64,000 nucleotides of DNA from Samsonia erythrinae (GCF_004342665.1 NZ_SMBY01000002.1:62001-126000); one strand, 5' to 3'; shown: positions 54,380 to 64,000, counted from the first letter of the stretch. Program-made: numbers and translations. Notes: generated by a model from the sequence alone, not told the origin.

Positions 54380-55026
54380 TGTTTTTTTCCAGAATAACGC
54401 TGCAACTCGATAAGTTACCGCACGTTATGGCAGAAAAGCGGCTGCACGCAGGGGGCTATGCCAGCCATCAGTGGCTCTGGCAACTGTTTCCTGAACAGCA
54501 ACAGCGTTCGTTTTTATTCCGTGAACAGGCGCACGAGACTAAGAGCTTGTTTTACCTGCTTTCCGAGCAGGAGCCGCAGGTGAATCACAACCTGTTCCAG
54601 GTGGAAACTAAGCCGTACCGGCCACAATGGCATAACGGTATGGCACTGGCGTTTTCACTGCGTGCGAATCCGGTAGTCACGCGGGAGGGTAAACGTAGCG
54701 ATGTGTTGATGGATGCGAGTCATCAGGGAAAGGTGGCGGGGTTAGCCGGTGCAGAACTGTGGCGGCATCAGCAGCAGCGCGCTCACGATTGGCTGGTGCG
54801 ACAGGGAGAAAATGGCGGCTTTTCGGTGTCTGGATGCCGGGTTGACGGGTATCAGCGTCACCGGCTGAACAAACCTGGTCAGGCGTCGGCGATTATGTTC
54901 AGCAGCGTCGATTATGACGGGGTGCTCCATATTACGGATGTCGAACGCTTTGCGATAGCTGTCCGGCAGGGACTGGGTAAAAGTAAGGCATTGGGGTGTG
55001 GCCTGCTGTTGCTGAAACGCGCATAG
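54379..55026 (+). CDS. casE: Cas6e (CasE), crRNA-processing endoribonuclease
   Basis: Cas6e cuts the pre-crRNA at the base of the repeat hairpin and stays bound to the 3' end. From ATG 54379 it has 215 residues (E. coli 199). His30 in GGYASHQWLW corresponds to the catalytic His20 of E. coli, and the C-terminal Gly-rich loop GLGKSKALGCGLLLL is present. The start overlaps the cas5 stop. A GTG three bases earlier is possible. Confidence 0.94.
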   Translation: MFFSRITLQLDKLPHVMAEKRLHAGGYASHQWLWQLFPEQQQRSFLFREQAHETKSLFYLLSEQEPQVNHNLFQVETKPYRPQWHNGMALAFSLRANPVVTREGKRSDVLMDASHQGKVAGLAGAELWRHQQQRAHDWLVRQGENGGFSVSGCRVDGYQRHRLNKPGQASAIMFSSVDYDGVLHITDVERFAIAVRQGLGKSKALGCGLLLLKRA

Positions 55027-55053
55027 CCATCTCTGTTACAGGGAGAGTTGACG

Positions 55054-55971
55054 ATGTATGTTCCGCTCAATCCGATCCCGCTTAAAGATCGGGTTTCTCT
55101 GATCTTTCTGCAATACGGGCAGATTGATGTCATTGACGGTGCGTTTGTGCTGGTGGATAAAACCGGCGTGCGCACGCACATTCCCGTTGGCTCGGTTGCC
55201 TGCATCATGCTGGAGCCGGGCACGCGGGTTTCTCACGCCGCCGTGCGGCTGGCGGCCACGGTCGGAACACTGCTGGTGTGGGTGGGGGAGGCCGGCGTGC
55301 GGTTGTATGCGTCCGGGCAGCCCGGCGGCGCGCGGTCAGACAAATTACTCTATCAGGCCAGGCTGGCGTTGGACGAAGATCTGCGTCTGAAAGTGGTGCG
55401 AAAAATGTTCGAGCTGCGCTTCGGCGAGCCTGCTCCGAGCCGCCGCTCAGTCGAGCAGCTTAGGGGGATTGAAGGGGCTCGCGTGCGTCAAACGTATACG
55501 CTGCTGGCACAGCAGTATGGCGTTAAATGGCATGGTCGGCGTTACGATCCGAAAGACTGGGAACGTGGCGATAAGGTTAACCAGTGTATCAGCGCGGCGA
55601 CGTCCTGCCTGTATGGTATTACGGAAGCCGCCGTGCTGGCGGCGGGCTATGCGCCCGCGATTGGGTTTGTCCACAGTGGTAAACCGCTCTCTTTTGTTTA
55701 CGACATTGCCGACGTTATCAAATTTGAGGGGGTAGTGCCCAAAGCGTTTGAAATCGCGGCGCGCAATCCTGCGGAACCGGATCGTGAGGTACGGCTTGCC
55801 TGCCGTGACATTTTTCGCAGTCAGAAAACGCTGAGTAAGCTGATTCCCCTGATTGAAGAGATCCTGTCTGCCGGGGGGAGCGCGCCGCCGCTACCGCCGG
55901 ACGATGCGCAACCGCCGGCCATTCCGGAACCTGAACCGTTTGGAGACAGCGGTCACCGGGGACGGGGCTAA
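55054..55971 (+). CDS. cas1: Cas1 integrase of spacer acquisition, type I-E
   Basis: Cas1 with Cas2 inserts new spacers at the leader end of the array. From ATG 55054, with GGGAGAG about 8 nt upstream, it has 305 residues, exactly the E. coli length. Metal-binding residues Glu140, His207 and Asp220 (E. coli 141, 208, 221) are all present, in RGIEGARVR, GFVHSGK and DIADVIKFE. A Pro-rich tail is normal for this subtype. It ends directly at the cas2 start. Confidence 0.97.
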   Translation: MYVPLNPIPLKDRVSLIFLQYGQIDVIDGAFVLVDKTGVRTHIPVGSVACIMLEPGTRVSHAAVRLAATVGTLLVWVGEAGVRLYASGQPGGARSDKLLYQARLALDEDLRLKVVRKMFELRFGEPAPSRRSVEQLRGIEGARVRQTYTLLAQQYGVKWHGRRYDPKDWERGDKVNQCISAATSCLYGITEAAVLAAGYAPAIGFVHSGKPLSFVYDIADVIKFEGVVPKAFEIAARNPAEPDREVRLACRDIFRSQKTLSKLIPLIEEILSAGGSAPPLPPDDAQPPAIPEPEPFGDSGHRGRG

Positions 55972-56265
<294 letters not shown>

Positions 56266-56349
56266 GTTAGCGATCTTTAATAATATGGAAAAATCGGTAG
56301 GATTTCTTTATATAGAAAAAATGTTATAAAACAAACATCTACCTTTAGA
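56266..56349 (+). promoter_or_regulatory. CRISPR leader
   Basis: These 84 bp between cas2 and the first repeat are AT-rich (for example TTTATATAGAAAAAATG at about 56307-56323) and end in CTTTAGA next to the repeat, like the E. coli leader. It should hold the array promoter and the IHF-dependent integration site, but I could not fix either one. Confidence 0.75.
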
Positions 56350-58025
56350 GTGTTCCCCGCGCCAGCGGGGATAAACCGGCCGATTTTGGCTATCAGGTTG
56401 ATGCGGTATTGTGTTCCCCGCGCCAGCGGGGATAAACCGCGAATCAACGCCCGTCTCGAAGAGGGATTTAGGTGTTCCCCGCGCCAGCGGGGATAAACCG
56501 CAGATCCGCAACGGGATGTTCCTCATTGAAAAGTGTTCCCCGCGCCAGCGGGGATAAACCGCGGGTAGTCCTCGTAGCCGACTACACACGAACGTGTTCC
56601 CCGCGCCAGCGGGGATAAACCGGATGTCAGGTTCAAGGCAGTCACAGAAGGGTGGTGTTCCCCGCGCCAGCGGGGATAAACCGCTCTTCCCCGCTGTAGC
56701 CCTGCTTACCCAAATGTGTTCCCCGCGCCAGCGGGGATAAACCGCCTGAGTACAGCAATGAAAGGAAGGAGGGGAAGTGTTCCCCGCGCCAGCGGGGATA
56801 AACCGAATGCTTACCACCTCGTCTTTGACGCCGACAGGTGTTCCCCGCGCCAGCGGGGATAAACCGGCGATCAATTTCAGGGGCCAGTGTCGCAAAATGT
56901 GTTCCCCGCGCCAGCGGGGATAAACCGATTGTTGTTGAATGCTTCAGTCGACATGCCTAGTGTTCCCCGCGCCAGCGGGGATAAACCGAAAAGCCCGGCA
57001 GATGCCAGGGCTAAATGTGGGTGTTCCCCGCGCCAGCGGGGATAAACCGGGATCGTCGCCCTTATCGAGGGTAAAGATAATGTGTTCCCCGCGCCAGCGG
57101 GGATAAACCGCAATCTGCTGGCTGAAATTGGTACATTTACTTGTGTTCCCCGCGCCAGCGGGGATAAACCGCATATATCTAATATTTATAGCGATGGTGA
57201 GTTGTGTTCCCCGCGCCAGCGGGGATAAACCGATCAGGAGCGCCATCAGGAAACCGTAACTGGAGTGTTCCCCGCGCCAGCGGGGATAAACCGATATGAG
57301 CGGGCGTGTGGGTTGTTTAGCGCTGGTGTTCCCCGCGCCAGCGGGGATAAACCGCAGCAAAGAGATCGCGTTTTATCCTCCCTAAAGTGTTCCCCGCGCC
57401 AGCGGGGATAAACCGCTCACCAATCCGCGTACATGTTAATGCTGATAGTGTTCCCCGCGCCAGCGGGGATAAACCGATAACGAACAATAGCGAAATGGAT
57501 TTCATGTAGTGTTCCCCGCGCCAGCGGGGATAAACCGGGCCTATGTTCTCCCGCAGGACTTTGCCCAGCGTGTTCCCCGCGCCAGCGGGGATAAACCGTT
57601 TACGGCGAGTGTATGTCTCGACATATCGTTGTGTTCCCCGCGCCAGCGGGGATAAACCGGATTTTTATAGCTGACTCACTAAGAGCAATGAGTGTTCCCC
57701 GCGTCAGCGGGGATAAACCGGTTGGGAAATCGAGCTGGATGCGGACCGCCAGGTGTTCCCCGCGCCAGCGGGGATAAACCGTGCTCAGCGTTTGTTCGGA
57801 TGAAAAAGTCCGAGTGTTCCCCGCGCCAGCGGGGATAAACCTCACACAGCGCCGACCGTCCGGGAGGTGGAGATGTGTTCCCCGCGCCAGCGGGGATAAA
57901 CCGTATTGTCAGCGCCGGCGATCACTGTTGCCGCAGTGTTCCCCGCGCCAGCGGGGATAAACCGTTGAAATACGGTTGAGTTGCTACACTACACATGTGT
58001 TCCCCGCGCCAGCGGGGTTTTTCCT
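56350..58025 (+). CRISPR. Type I-E CRISPR array, 28 repeats and 27 spacers
   Basis: The repeat is 29 nt, beginning GTGTTCCCCGCGCCAGCGGG and ending GATAAACCG, with the E. coli-type hairpin. Repeats start every 61 bp without exception from 56350 to 57997, so all 27 spacers are 32 nt. Repeats are identical except at the distal end: position 14 is C to T in the repeat at 57692, the last base is T in the repeat at 57814, and the last repeat (57997) loses its 3' part. Degeneration far from the leader is the normal pattern and agrees with rightward transcription from the cas2 side. No two spacers look alike. Confidence 0.99.
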
Positions 58026-58028
58026 TTG
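58002..58028 (+). terminator. Intrinsic terminator formed by the last CRISPR repeat
   Basis: In the terminal repeat the hairpin CCCCGC-GCCA-GCGGGG is kept, but ATAAACCG is replaced by TTTTTCCT, so the repeat stem is followed by five T and then CCTTT. This has the form of a Rho-independent terminator for the pre-crRNA. Confidence 0.72.
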
Positions 58029-58247
58029 TTCTGCTTGCGGAGGGTTCATCCTGTTTTGATCGCCCCAGCGCGTTTTCTGCTGACCGGGACATTGTTGACC
58101 TCAGCCGGACGACAAAAGTCCGATGGTGCGCACAGTGACGTCGAAACGGTTTATCATCATCCGTTAGGTGGTGTGCTTTGCCGTGTCAGGCGCTCAGTCG
58201 GCTTTGGGGTTATTCCGAAAATGGCGCGGGTGAAATGATTGTGATGA

Positions 58248-58724
<477 letters not shown>

Positions 58725-58777
58725 CAACAGAAACGTATAAGACGGGATTGTAAAGACGCAGAACAAGGGGGGAATGT

Positions 58778-59431
58778 ATGAGTCGGGTGCTGTTATTGGG
58801 GGCGACGGGGTTAGTAGGGCATGAGCTGTTGCAATTGCTGAAAACCAATAATCGGGTTGAGACGATCTATGCACCGACTCGTAAGCCGCTGACGCCTTCA
58901 GATAAGGTGGTTAACCCGCACAATCCCGATTTATCCGCGGCGCTGGCGCAACTGACCGATCCTGTTGATGTTGCATTCTGCTGTCTGGGGTCGACGCTAA
59001 AGCGGGCGGGCAGTAAACAGGCTTTTCGCTACGTGGACTATACGCTCGTGGTGGAAGGGGCAAAAGTCGCGCTGGCACTGGGGGCAACACATCTTTTGGC
59101 CGTCAGCTCTCTGAGCGCTAACGCGGCTTCGCCTTTTTTCTACTCGCGAGTGAAAGGGGAGACGGAAAAATCTCTCCGACAGCAGGGCTGGCAACATTTG
59201 ACGCTGGCGCAGCCATCAATGCTGTTGGGGGAAAGGGAAGACAGCCGTCCGCTGGAAACGCTGACGGCGCCGCTGTTCCGACTATTCCCGGCAAAGTGGC
59301 GGGCAATCGAGGGGCGAACGGTAGCGCAGGCGCTGCTGAATCAGGCATTTTCGCCCGAACCCAAAGCGCGAGTCACGGTGCTGGAATCCGATCAGTTGCG
59401 TTCGCTGGGTAAACAGCCGTCGCTTCAGTAA
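58778..59431 (+). CDS. yraR: YraR, NAD(P)-binding Rossmann-fold protein
   Basis: This 217-residue protein is a short, atypical SDR-like protein related to E. coli YraR (211 residues) and to the NAD(P)H-binding HTATIP2 group. The dinucleotide motif LLGATGLVGHELL (about 6-18) and the later FFYSRVKGETEKSL, with a Tyr-X3-Lys-like pattern, are visible. The substrate is unknown. A strong AAGGGGGG precedes the ATG. It converges on nrdG with only 9 bp between stop codons. Confidence 0.9.
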   Translation: MSRVLLLGATGLVGHELLQLLKTNNRVETIYAPTRKPLTPSDKVVNPHNPDLSAALAQLTDPVDVAFCCLGSTLKRAGSKQAFRYVDYTLVVEGAKVALALGATHLLAVSSLSANAASPFFYSRVKGETEKSLRQQGWQHLTLAQPSMLLGEREDSRPLETLTAPLFRLFPAKWRAIEGRTVAQALLNQAFSPEPKARVTVLESDQLRSLGKQPSLQ

Positions 59432-59440
59432 TCCGGCAGA

Positions 59441-59905
59441 TCAACGCAGGCGATGGATAACCTGATTGCTGCTGCCGCGCCAGATTAGCGCCGGATCTTT
59501 TAGATCTTGCACGAATTTCCCGTCGACCAGCACGTTGATGAGATCGACCACCTGTTGCTGTTCCGGGGTGATGTCGGCCAGCACGTAACCTGTCCAGACC
59601 CAGATATCCTTGTCAGGGCACTCCGCCCGTATCCGTTTCACCAGCCGCAGAATGTCTGGCACATTTTGTGGGTGAAGCGGGTCGCCGCCAGACAGTGAGA
59701 TTCCCTGCCGGGGGATTAGCGTATCCTGAAGGTCGGCGATGATCTGCGCTTCCAGCGCCTGCGTAAACGGCTGACCGGAATTCAGCCGCCAGGTGCTTTT
59801 GTTGTAACACCCGGCGCACTCATGCACGCAGCCCGCGACAAAGAGCGTGCAGCGGGTGCCGGGGCCGTTGACGACGTCAACAGGGTAATACTGGTGGTAA
59901 TTCAT
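59441..59905 (-). CDS. nrdG: Anaerobic ribonucleotide reductase-activating protein
   Basis: NrdG is the radical SAM activase that creates the glycyl radical on NrdD. The 154 residues equal the E. coli length. The cluster motif Cys-X3-Cys-X2-Cys is in AGCVHECAGCYNKSTW (about 25-40), followed by SGGDPLHPQN. It lies 78 bp after nrdD on the same strand, so it should share the nrdD transcript. Confidence 0.96.
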   Translation of the reverse strand: MNYHQYYPVDVVNGPGTRCTLFVAGCVHECAGCYNKSTWRLNSGQPFTQALEAQIIADLQDTLIPRQGISLSGGDPLHPQNVPDILRLVKRIRAECPDKDIWVWTGYVLADITPEQQQVVDLINVLVDGKFVQDLKDPALIWRGSSNQVIHRLR

Positions 59906-59983
59906 ACGTGTAGAGCCATGTCGTGGAGATGGGGGATGACAGTGCCGTGCGCTCCGGGCCGCCTGGCGGTGGCCCGACGGCGA

Positions 59984-62122
59984 TCACCCCAACTGACCGT
60001 TGCCTAAGTGTTTGACCCGGCGTTTGACCTCTTCCTGCTTACCGGCGTTGAACGGGCGTGCATCCGGGCTGCCGAGGTAACCACAGACGCGGCGCGTGAC
60101 GGAAACGCGGGCTGAATCGTGGTTGCCGCACTTCGGACAGGTAAAGCCTTTGCTGGTGCACTCAAATTCACCGGTGAAGCCGCACTCATAGCATTCATCA
60201 ATCGGCGTGTTGGTGCCGTAGTAAGGCACGCGGCTGTAGCTGTAGTCCCACACGTCTTCCAGCGCTTTAATGTTGTGTTGCAGGTTCGGGTATTCGCCAT
60301 AACAAATGAACCCGCCGTTAGCCAGCGGCGGATAGGGGAGTTCGAAATCGATTTTTTGGTACGGGTTGACCTTTTTCTCCACGTCGAGGTGGAAACTGTT
60401 GGTGTAATAGCCTTTGTCCGTGACGCCCGGCACGACGCCAAATTCGGCGGTATCAAGCCGGCAGAAGCGGTCACACAGGTTCTCACTCGGCGTGCTGTAA
60501 AGGCTGAAGCCGTAGCCCGTTTCTTCTTTCCATTGTTCGGTCGCGGCTTTGAGGCGAGCGACGATCGCCACGGCTTTGGCGCGCAGCGTATCGTCATCAA
60601 ACACGTGCGTTTGACGGCCAAAGAGCGCATTAATGGTTTCATGTACGCCGATATAGCCGAGTGAAATGGAGGCGCGTCCGTTCTTGAAGATGTCGGCAAT
60701 GCTGTCGTCGGCTTTTAAGCGAACCCCACAGGCGCCTTCCATATACAGGATAGGCGCAACGCGCGCCTTCACATTTTCCAGCCGGGCAATACGCGTCATC
60801 AGCGCTTTCTTCGCCAGTACGAGACGCTGATCGAGCAGCGTCCAGAAGCGCGTTTCATCGCCTTCGGCCTCAAGCGCGATGCGCGGCAGGTTCAGGCTGA
60901 TCACGCCCAGATTATTCCGTCCGTCGTGGATCTGTCGGCCCTCTTCTTCATAGATGCCAAGGAAGCTGCGGCAGCCCATGGGCGTTTTGAACGAGCCGGT
61001 AACCTTCACGACCTGATCGTAGTTCAGAATATCGGGATACATGCGTTTGCTGGCACACTCCAGCGCGAGCTGCTTGATATCGTAGTTGGGATCGCCCGCT
61101 TTGTGGTTCAGGCCGTCGCGGATCGCGAAGACCAGTTTGGGGAACACGGCCGTTTTGTGGTTTTTTCCCAGCCCGGCAATGCGGTTACGCAGAATCGATT
61201 CCTGAATCAGACGCGACTCCCAGGATGTACCCAGCCCAAAGCCAAAGGTGACGAACGGTGTCTGACCGTTGGCCGTATGCAGCGTATTGACTTCGTATTC
61301 CAGCGACTGAAAGGCGTCGTAGCACTCTTTTTCCGTGCGGGTGAGGGCATAGCTTTCCGCATTTGGAATGTGCCACTCCGCTGCAATGGCTTTGTGTTTG
61401 GCATGGCTGGCGGCGACAAACGGCGCCAGCACTTCATCAATGCGGTTGATCGTGGTGCCGCCGTAAATGTGACTGGCGACCTGCGCGATAATCTGCGCGG
61501 TGACGGCGGTGGCGGTTGAGATAGACTTCGGCGGCTCGATCTCCGCATTGCCCATTTTGAAGCCGTTGGTCAGCATGCCGTTCAGATCGATGAGCATGCA
61601 GTTGAACATCGGGAAAAAGGGCGAGTAGTCGAGGTCGTGATAGTGAATTTCACCGCGCTCGTGCGCCAGCACCACATCGCGCGGCAGGATGTACTGTTTG
61701 GCATAGTGTTTGGCGACGATGCCAGCCAGCAGATCGCGCTGGGTTGGGATCACTTTACTGTCTTTGTTGGCGTTTTCATTGAGCAACGCCATGTTGCTTT
61801 GTTCAACCAGGCCACGAATTTCCTGATTCAGACGACCATGACGCTCCCGCGCGATGTCTCTGTCATGACGATATTCGATGTAGGTCCGTGCCAGCTGTTT
61901 GTAATTGCCGGACATCAGCAGGTTTTCCACGGCGTCCTGAATATCACGGATATCCACGCGCGCTTTCCCCTGCATTTGTTGAGCGACCGCACAGGCCACA
62001 GTTGCACAGTAGTCTGCATCATTGACGTCGGCCGCATGCGCCGCACGTTCGACCGCCTCTTTGATTCGCACTTCGTCAAAAGGCACCTGGCAACCGTCCC
62101 GTTTAATCACTACTGGTTTCAC
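59984..62122 (-). CDS. nrdD: Anaerobic ribonucleoside-triphosphate reductase
   Basis: NrdD is the class III ribonucleotide reductase, which makes deoxyribonucleotides without oxygen using a glycyl radical. The 712 residues equal E. coli NrdD. An N-terminal ATP cone (about 1-95, VVIKRDGCQVPFDEVRIKEA) gives allosteric control, the catalytic barrel follows, and the C-terminal zinc site has two Cys-X2-Cys pairs (CYECG and CPKCG). The radical Gly681 in RVCGYLG is at the same number as in E. coli. Upstream lie FNR, NrdR and DnaA-type sites. Confidence 0.98.
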   Translation of the reverse strand: MKPVVIKRDGCQVPFDEVRIKEAVERAAHAADVNDADYCATVACAVAQQMQGKARVDIRDIQDAVENLLMSGNYKQLARTYIEYRHDRDIARERHGRLNQEIRGLVEQSNMALLNENANKDSKVIPTQRDLLAGIVAKHYAKQYILPRDVVLAHERGEIHYHDLDYSPFFPMFNCMLIDLNGMLTNGFKMGNAEIEPPKSISTATAVTAQIIAQVASHIYGGTTINRIDEVLAPFVAASHAKHKAIAAEWHIPNAESYALTRTEKECYDAFQSLEYEVNTLHTANGQTPFVTFGFGLGTSWESRLIQESILRNRIAGLGKNHKTAVFPKLVFAIRDGLNHKAGDPNYDIKQLALECASKRMYPDILNYDQVVKVTGSFKTPMGCRSFLGIYEEEGRQIHDGRNNLGVISLNLPRIALEAEGDETRFWTLLDQRLVLAKKALMTRIARLENVKARVAPILYMEGACGVRLKADDSIADIFKNGRASISLGYIGVHETINALFGRQTHVFDDDTLRAKAVAIVARLKAATEQWKEETGYGFSLYSTPSENLCDRFCRLDTAEFGVVPGVTDKGYYTNSFHLDVEKKVNPYQKIDFELPYPPLANGGFICYGEYPNLQHNIKALEDVWDYSYSRVPYYGTNTPIDECYECGFTGEFECTSKGFTCPKCGNHDSARVSVTRRVCGYLGSPDARPFNAGKQEEVKRRVKHLGNGQLG

Positions 62123-62142
62123 GTTTTCTTCCTCTCGAAAGG

Positions 62143-62207
62143 TTATCCACAGGTGAAAACCATAGCGGGCAAGGGCTACAGAGGGCTGTGGATGATATTG
62201 TGGATAA
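62143..62207. promoter_or_regulatory. Cluster of DnaA boxes upstream of nrdD
   Basis: TTATCCACA (62143-62151) and its inverse TGTGGATAA (62199-62207) are perfect DnaA boxes, and TGTGGATGA (62187-62195) has one mismatch. They lie between the nrdD start and the NrdR boxes. DnaA control is known for E. coli nrdAB; its role here is inference. Confidence 0.6.
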
Positions 62208-62223
62208 ACGCTATATATAGACT
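62208..62223. promoter_or_regulatory. NrdR box 1 upstream of nrdD
   Basis: ACGCTATATATAGACT matches the core of the NrdR consensus ACACWATATATWGTGT. It starts 31 bp from the second box, three helical turns, the spacing typical of tandem NrdR sites. Confidence 0.75.
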
Positions 62224-62238
62224 GTGTTTATAGAATAG

Positions 62239-62254
62239 ACACTATATATTGAAT
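62239..62254. promoter_or_regulatory. NrdR box 2 upstream of nrdD
   Basis: ACACTATATATTGAAT matches the NrdR consensus in the left arm and core. On the minus strand it contains TATATA and TATAGT, which could be the nrdD -10 element, so NrdR bound here would block the polymerase. Confidence 0.78.
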
Positions 62255-62290
62255 TTGGCCAGGAGTGTTTGCGCTTTTATCGCTGCAAAA

Positions 62291-62304
62291 TTGATATAGA
62301 ACAA
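62291..62304. promoter_or_regulatory. FNR box upstream of nrdD
   Basis: TTGAT-ATAG-AACAA matches the FNR consensus TTGAT-N4-ATCAA at 9 of 10 positions. If the -10 lies in NrdR box 2, the site would be centred near -61, a usual class I activator place. FNR activation of nrdDG is known in E. coli. Confidence 0.72.
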
Positions 62305-62498
62305 TGAAATTTTACTGTCGTAGGGATTTTAACCTTGATGAAAAAAGCATCAGAAAAACAGGCTGACGTGGGAGGGCTTGTGAGACGCGGGATTGAGGGT
62401 TCCGGTAAGCGCTTTGGATAGCAAAAGAGGTCGATCGTATTGCGATGGATAAAGCGTCAGAGGGTAATAACCTCGTTTCGGGTGCTCGAAACATAGCA

Positions 62499-62524
62499 AA
62501 AGCGCACCTGTCGCCGTGCGCTTT
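62499..62524 (-). terminator. Terminator of pyrBI-ridA
   Basis: A perfect 9-bp stem (AAAGCGCAC 62499-62507 with GTGCGCTTT 62516-62524) is followed on the minus strand by TTTTGC. It lies 20 bp after the ridA stop. Confidence 0.85.
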
Positions 62525-62543
62525 GACGATGCCTCAGCCGCTT

Positions 62544-62930
62544 TTAGCGACGGACGGCGATAGCTTCGATTTCGATTTTAACGTCTTTCGGCAGACGGGC
62601 GACTTCAACGCAGGAGCGGGCCGGGAAGGAGGCTTCATGTTCGGCGAAGAACGCTTCATACGTGCTGTTCACGAGGTTGAAGTCATTCAGATCTTTCACA
62701 AATACGGTCGTTTTTACGATATCGGAAACCTTCAAGCCCGCGGCTTCCACAATCGCCTTAACGTTTTCCAATGACTGACGCGTCTGGGCGGTGATGTCGT
62801 CCGCGACCAGACCGCTTTGCGGGTTGACCGGAATCTGGCCGGAAGTCATGATCATACTGCCGAGGTCGACGCCCTGGACATAAGGGCCGATGGCGGCAGG
62901 GGCGTGCTCAGTACTGATAGTGCGTGACAT
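62544..62930 (-). CDS. ridA: RidA 2-iminobutanoate/2-iminopropanoate deaminase
   Basis: RidA hydrolyses reactive enamine and imine products of PLP enzymes, which would otherwise damage other enzymes. The 128 residues equal E. coli RidA. The conserved GPYVQGVDLG, SGQIPVNP and the C-terminal PARSCVEVARLPKDVKIEIE, with the substrate-binding Arg, are intact. The ATG at 62930, with AGGAGA upstream, is used instead of a longer open frame. It follows pyrI on the same strand, as in E. coli. Confidence 0.97.
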   Translation of the reverse strand: MSRTISTEHAPAAIGPYVQGVDLGSMIMTSGQIPVNPQSGLVADDITAQTRQSLENVKAIVEAAGLKVSDIVKTTVFVKDLNDFNLVNSTYEAFFAEHEASFPARSCVEVARLPKDVKIEIEAIAVRR

Positions 62931-63026
62931 GGTATCTCCTTGATGGGGGCTTAAAAGAACGCGAACGCTGCCATTATTCAAAAAAGCCCCGCGACAGGCA
63001 ATGTTCATGTCGGGAAGACGCGAAAA

Positions 63027-63506
<480 letters not shown>

Positions 63507-64000
63507 TTACAGAACCAGTTCGCGATTCAGGACCAGCGCCAGCAGCGCCTGACGGGCGTATATGCCGTTGCCGGCCTGCTGGAAATAGTAGGCGTAGGGG
63601 GTGGCATCCACATCCGTGGTGATCTCATCCACGCGCGGCAGCGGGTGCAGCACTTTTAAATTCGCACGGGCGCTATGCAGGTCGGCGGCGCGCAGCACAA
63701 ACTGAGATTTGATGTTGATGTATTCAGACGGATCAAGGCGTTCTTTCTGGACGCGCGTCATGTACAGGATATCCAGCTCACTCGCCACGTCTTCAATGCT
63801 GGTATGCAGGCTGTATGTAATGTTTTTCTCTTTCAACATGCTCAGAATGTAGTCCGGCATCGCCAGCGCGTCCGGGGCGATGAAATAGAAGCGGTTGCCT
63901 TCGAATTTCGCCAGCGCCTGCGTGAGCGAATGCACGGTGCGGCCATATTTCAAATCGCCGACCATCGCAATATTGATGTTGTTCAGTCTGCCCTGCGTTT
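63507..64000 (-). CDS. pyrB: Aspartate carbamoyltransferase catalytic chain, 3' part
   Basis: PyrB condenses carbamoyl phosphate and aspartate in pyrimidine synthesis. Only the C-terminal half (about 164 residues) is in the window and it runs off the right edge. [43 protein letters not shown] and the terminal [13 protein letters not shown] are almost identical to E. coli. The attenuator leader pyrL and the promoter lie outside. Confidence 0.97.
   Translation of the reverse strand, partial: TQGRLNNINIAMVGDLKYGRTVHSLTQALAKFEGNRFYFIAPDALAMPDYILSMLKEKNITYSLHTSIEDVASELDILYMTRVQKERLDPSEYINIKSQFVLRAADLHSARANLKVLHPLPRVDEITTDVDATPYAYYFQQAGNGIYARQALLALVLNRELVL

Noticed and set aside
55873-55971. Pro-rich tail of Cas1 as an unusual extension
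   Set aside because: The E. coli type I-E Cas1 has the same length and a similar Pro-rich end.
56308-57845. Several minus-strand open frames with repeating RFIPAGAGNT, VYPRWRGEH and GLSPLARGT peptides
   Set aside because: These are translations of the CRISPR repeat in three frames, a well-known annotation artefact.
57981-58238. Open frame of 85 codons at the right end of the CRISPR array
   Set aside because: It begins inside the last spacer and runs through the terminal repeat; no homology is visible.

Overview
The window is ordinary enterobacterial chromosome. Nearly every gene has a close counterpart in Escherichia coli, and long stretches keep the E. coli gene order: gltB-yhcC-arcB-arcZ-elbB-mtgA, dolP-diaA-yraN-lpoA-rsmI, ygiD-ygiC-ygiB-tolC-nudF-yqiB-cpdA-yqiA-parE, parC-plsC-ftsP, yqhD-yqhC-yghB-metC-exbBD, and nrdD-nrdG plus ridA-pyrI-pyrB. 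A full scrKYABR sucrose regulon, an ExbB with a long signal peptide and moderate G+C point to Enterobacterales, most likely Pectobacteriaceae (Pectobacterium, Dickeya or Brenneria). That placement is inference; there is no 16S gene here.

Layout. 1-8 kb: glutamate synthase large subunit (partial), a YhcC radical SAM protein, the ArcB redox sensor kinase with the antisense-strand sRNA gene arcZ downstream, ElbB and the transglycosylase MtgA. 8-13 kb: a leftward envelope and DnaA-control cluster (lpoA, yraN, diaA, dolP), then rightward rsmI and the RNase P RNA gene rnpB with its own promoter and terminator. 13-29 kb: ygiDCB, the TolC outer-membrane channel, nudF-yqiB-cpdA-yqiA-parE, an unrecognised membrane protein, and parC-plsC-ftsP. 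29-36 kb: an aldehyde and electrophile defence area (dkgA, yqhD, a nitroreductase, the activator yqhC), interrupted by a CGNR zinc-finger regulator divergent from an alpha/beta hydrolase. 36-40 kb: metC, then the Fur-boxed exbB-exbD pair. 40-46.5 kb: scrK, scrY, scrA, scrB, scrR with ScrR-type operators. 46.7-58 kb: a bactofilin gene, a complete type I-E CRISPR-Cas locus (cas3, cse1, cse2, cas7, cas5, cas6e, cas1, cas2) and an array of 28 repeats and 27 spacers. 58-64 kb: yhbP, yraR, the anaerobic ribonucleotide reductase pair nrdD-nrdG with a dense regulatory region, ridA, pyrI and partial pyrB.

I see no new defence or mobile system. The points most worth a second look are: the last CRISPR repeat, which has become an apparent intrinsic terminator; cas3 lying 29 bp behind a membrane-type bactofilin gene whose start region overlaps a 13-codon reading frame; yraN without an ATG, GTG or TTG start; four GGTTAC half-sites between the CGNR regulator and the hydrolase; and stacked FNR, NrdR and DnaA-type sites upstream of nrdD. 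No tRNA, insertion sequence, integrase or prophage gene was seen.
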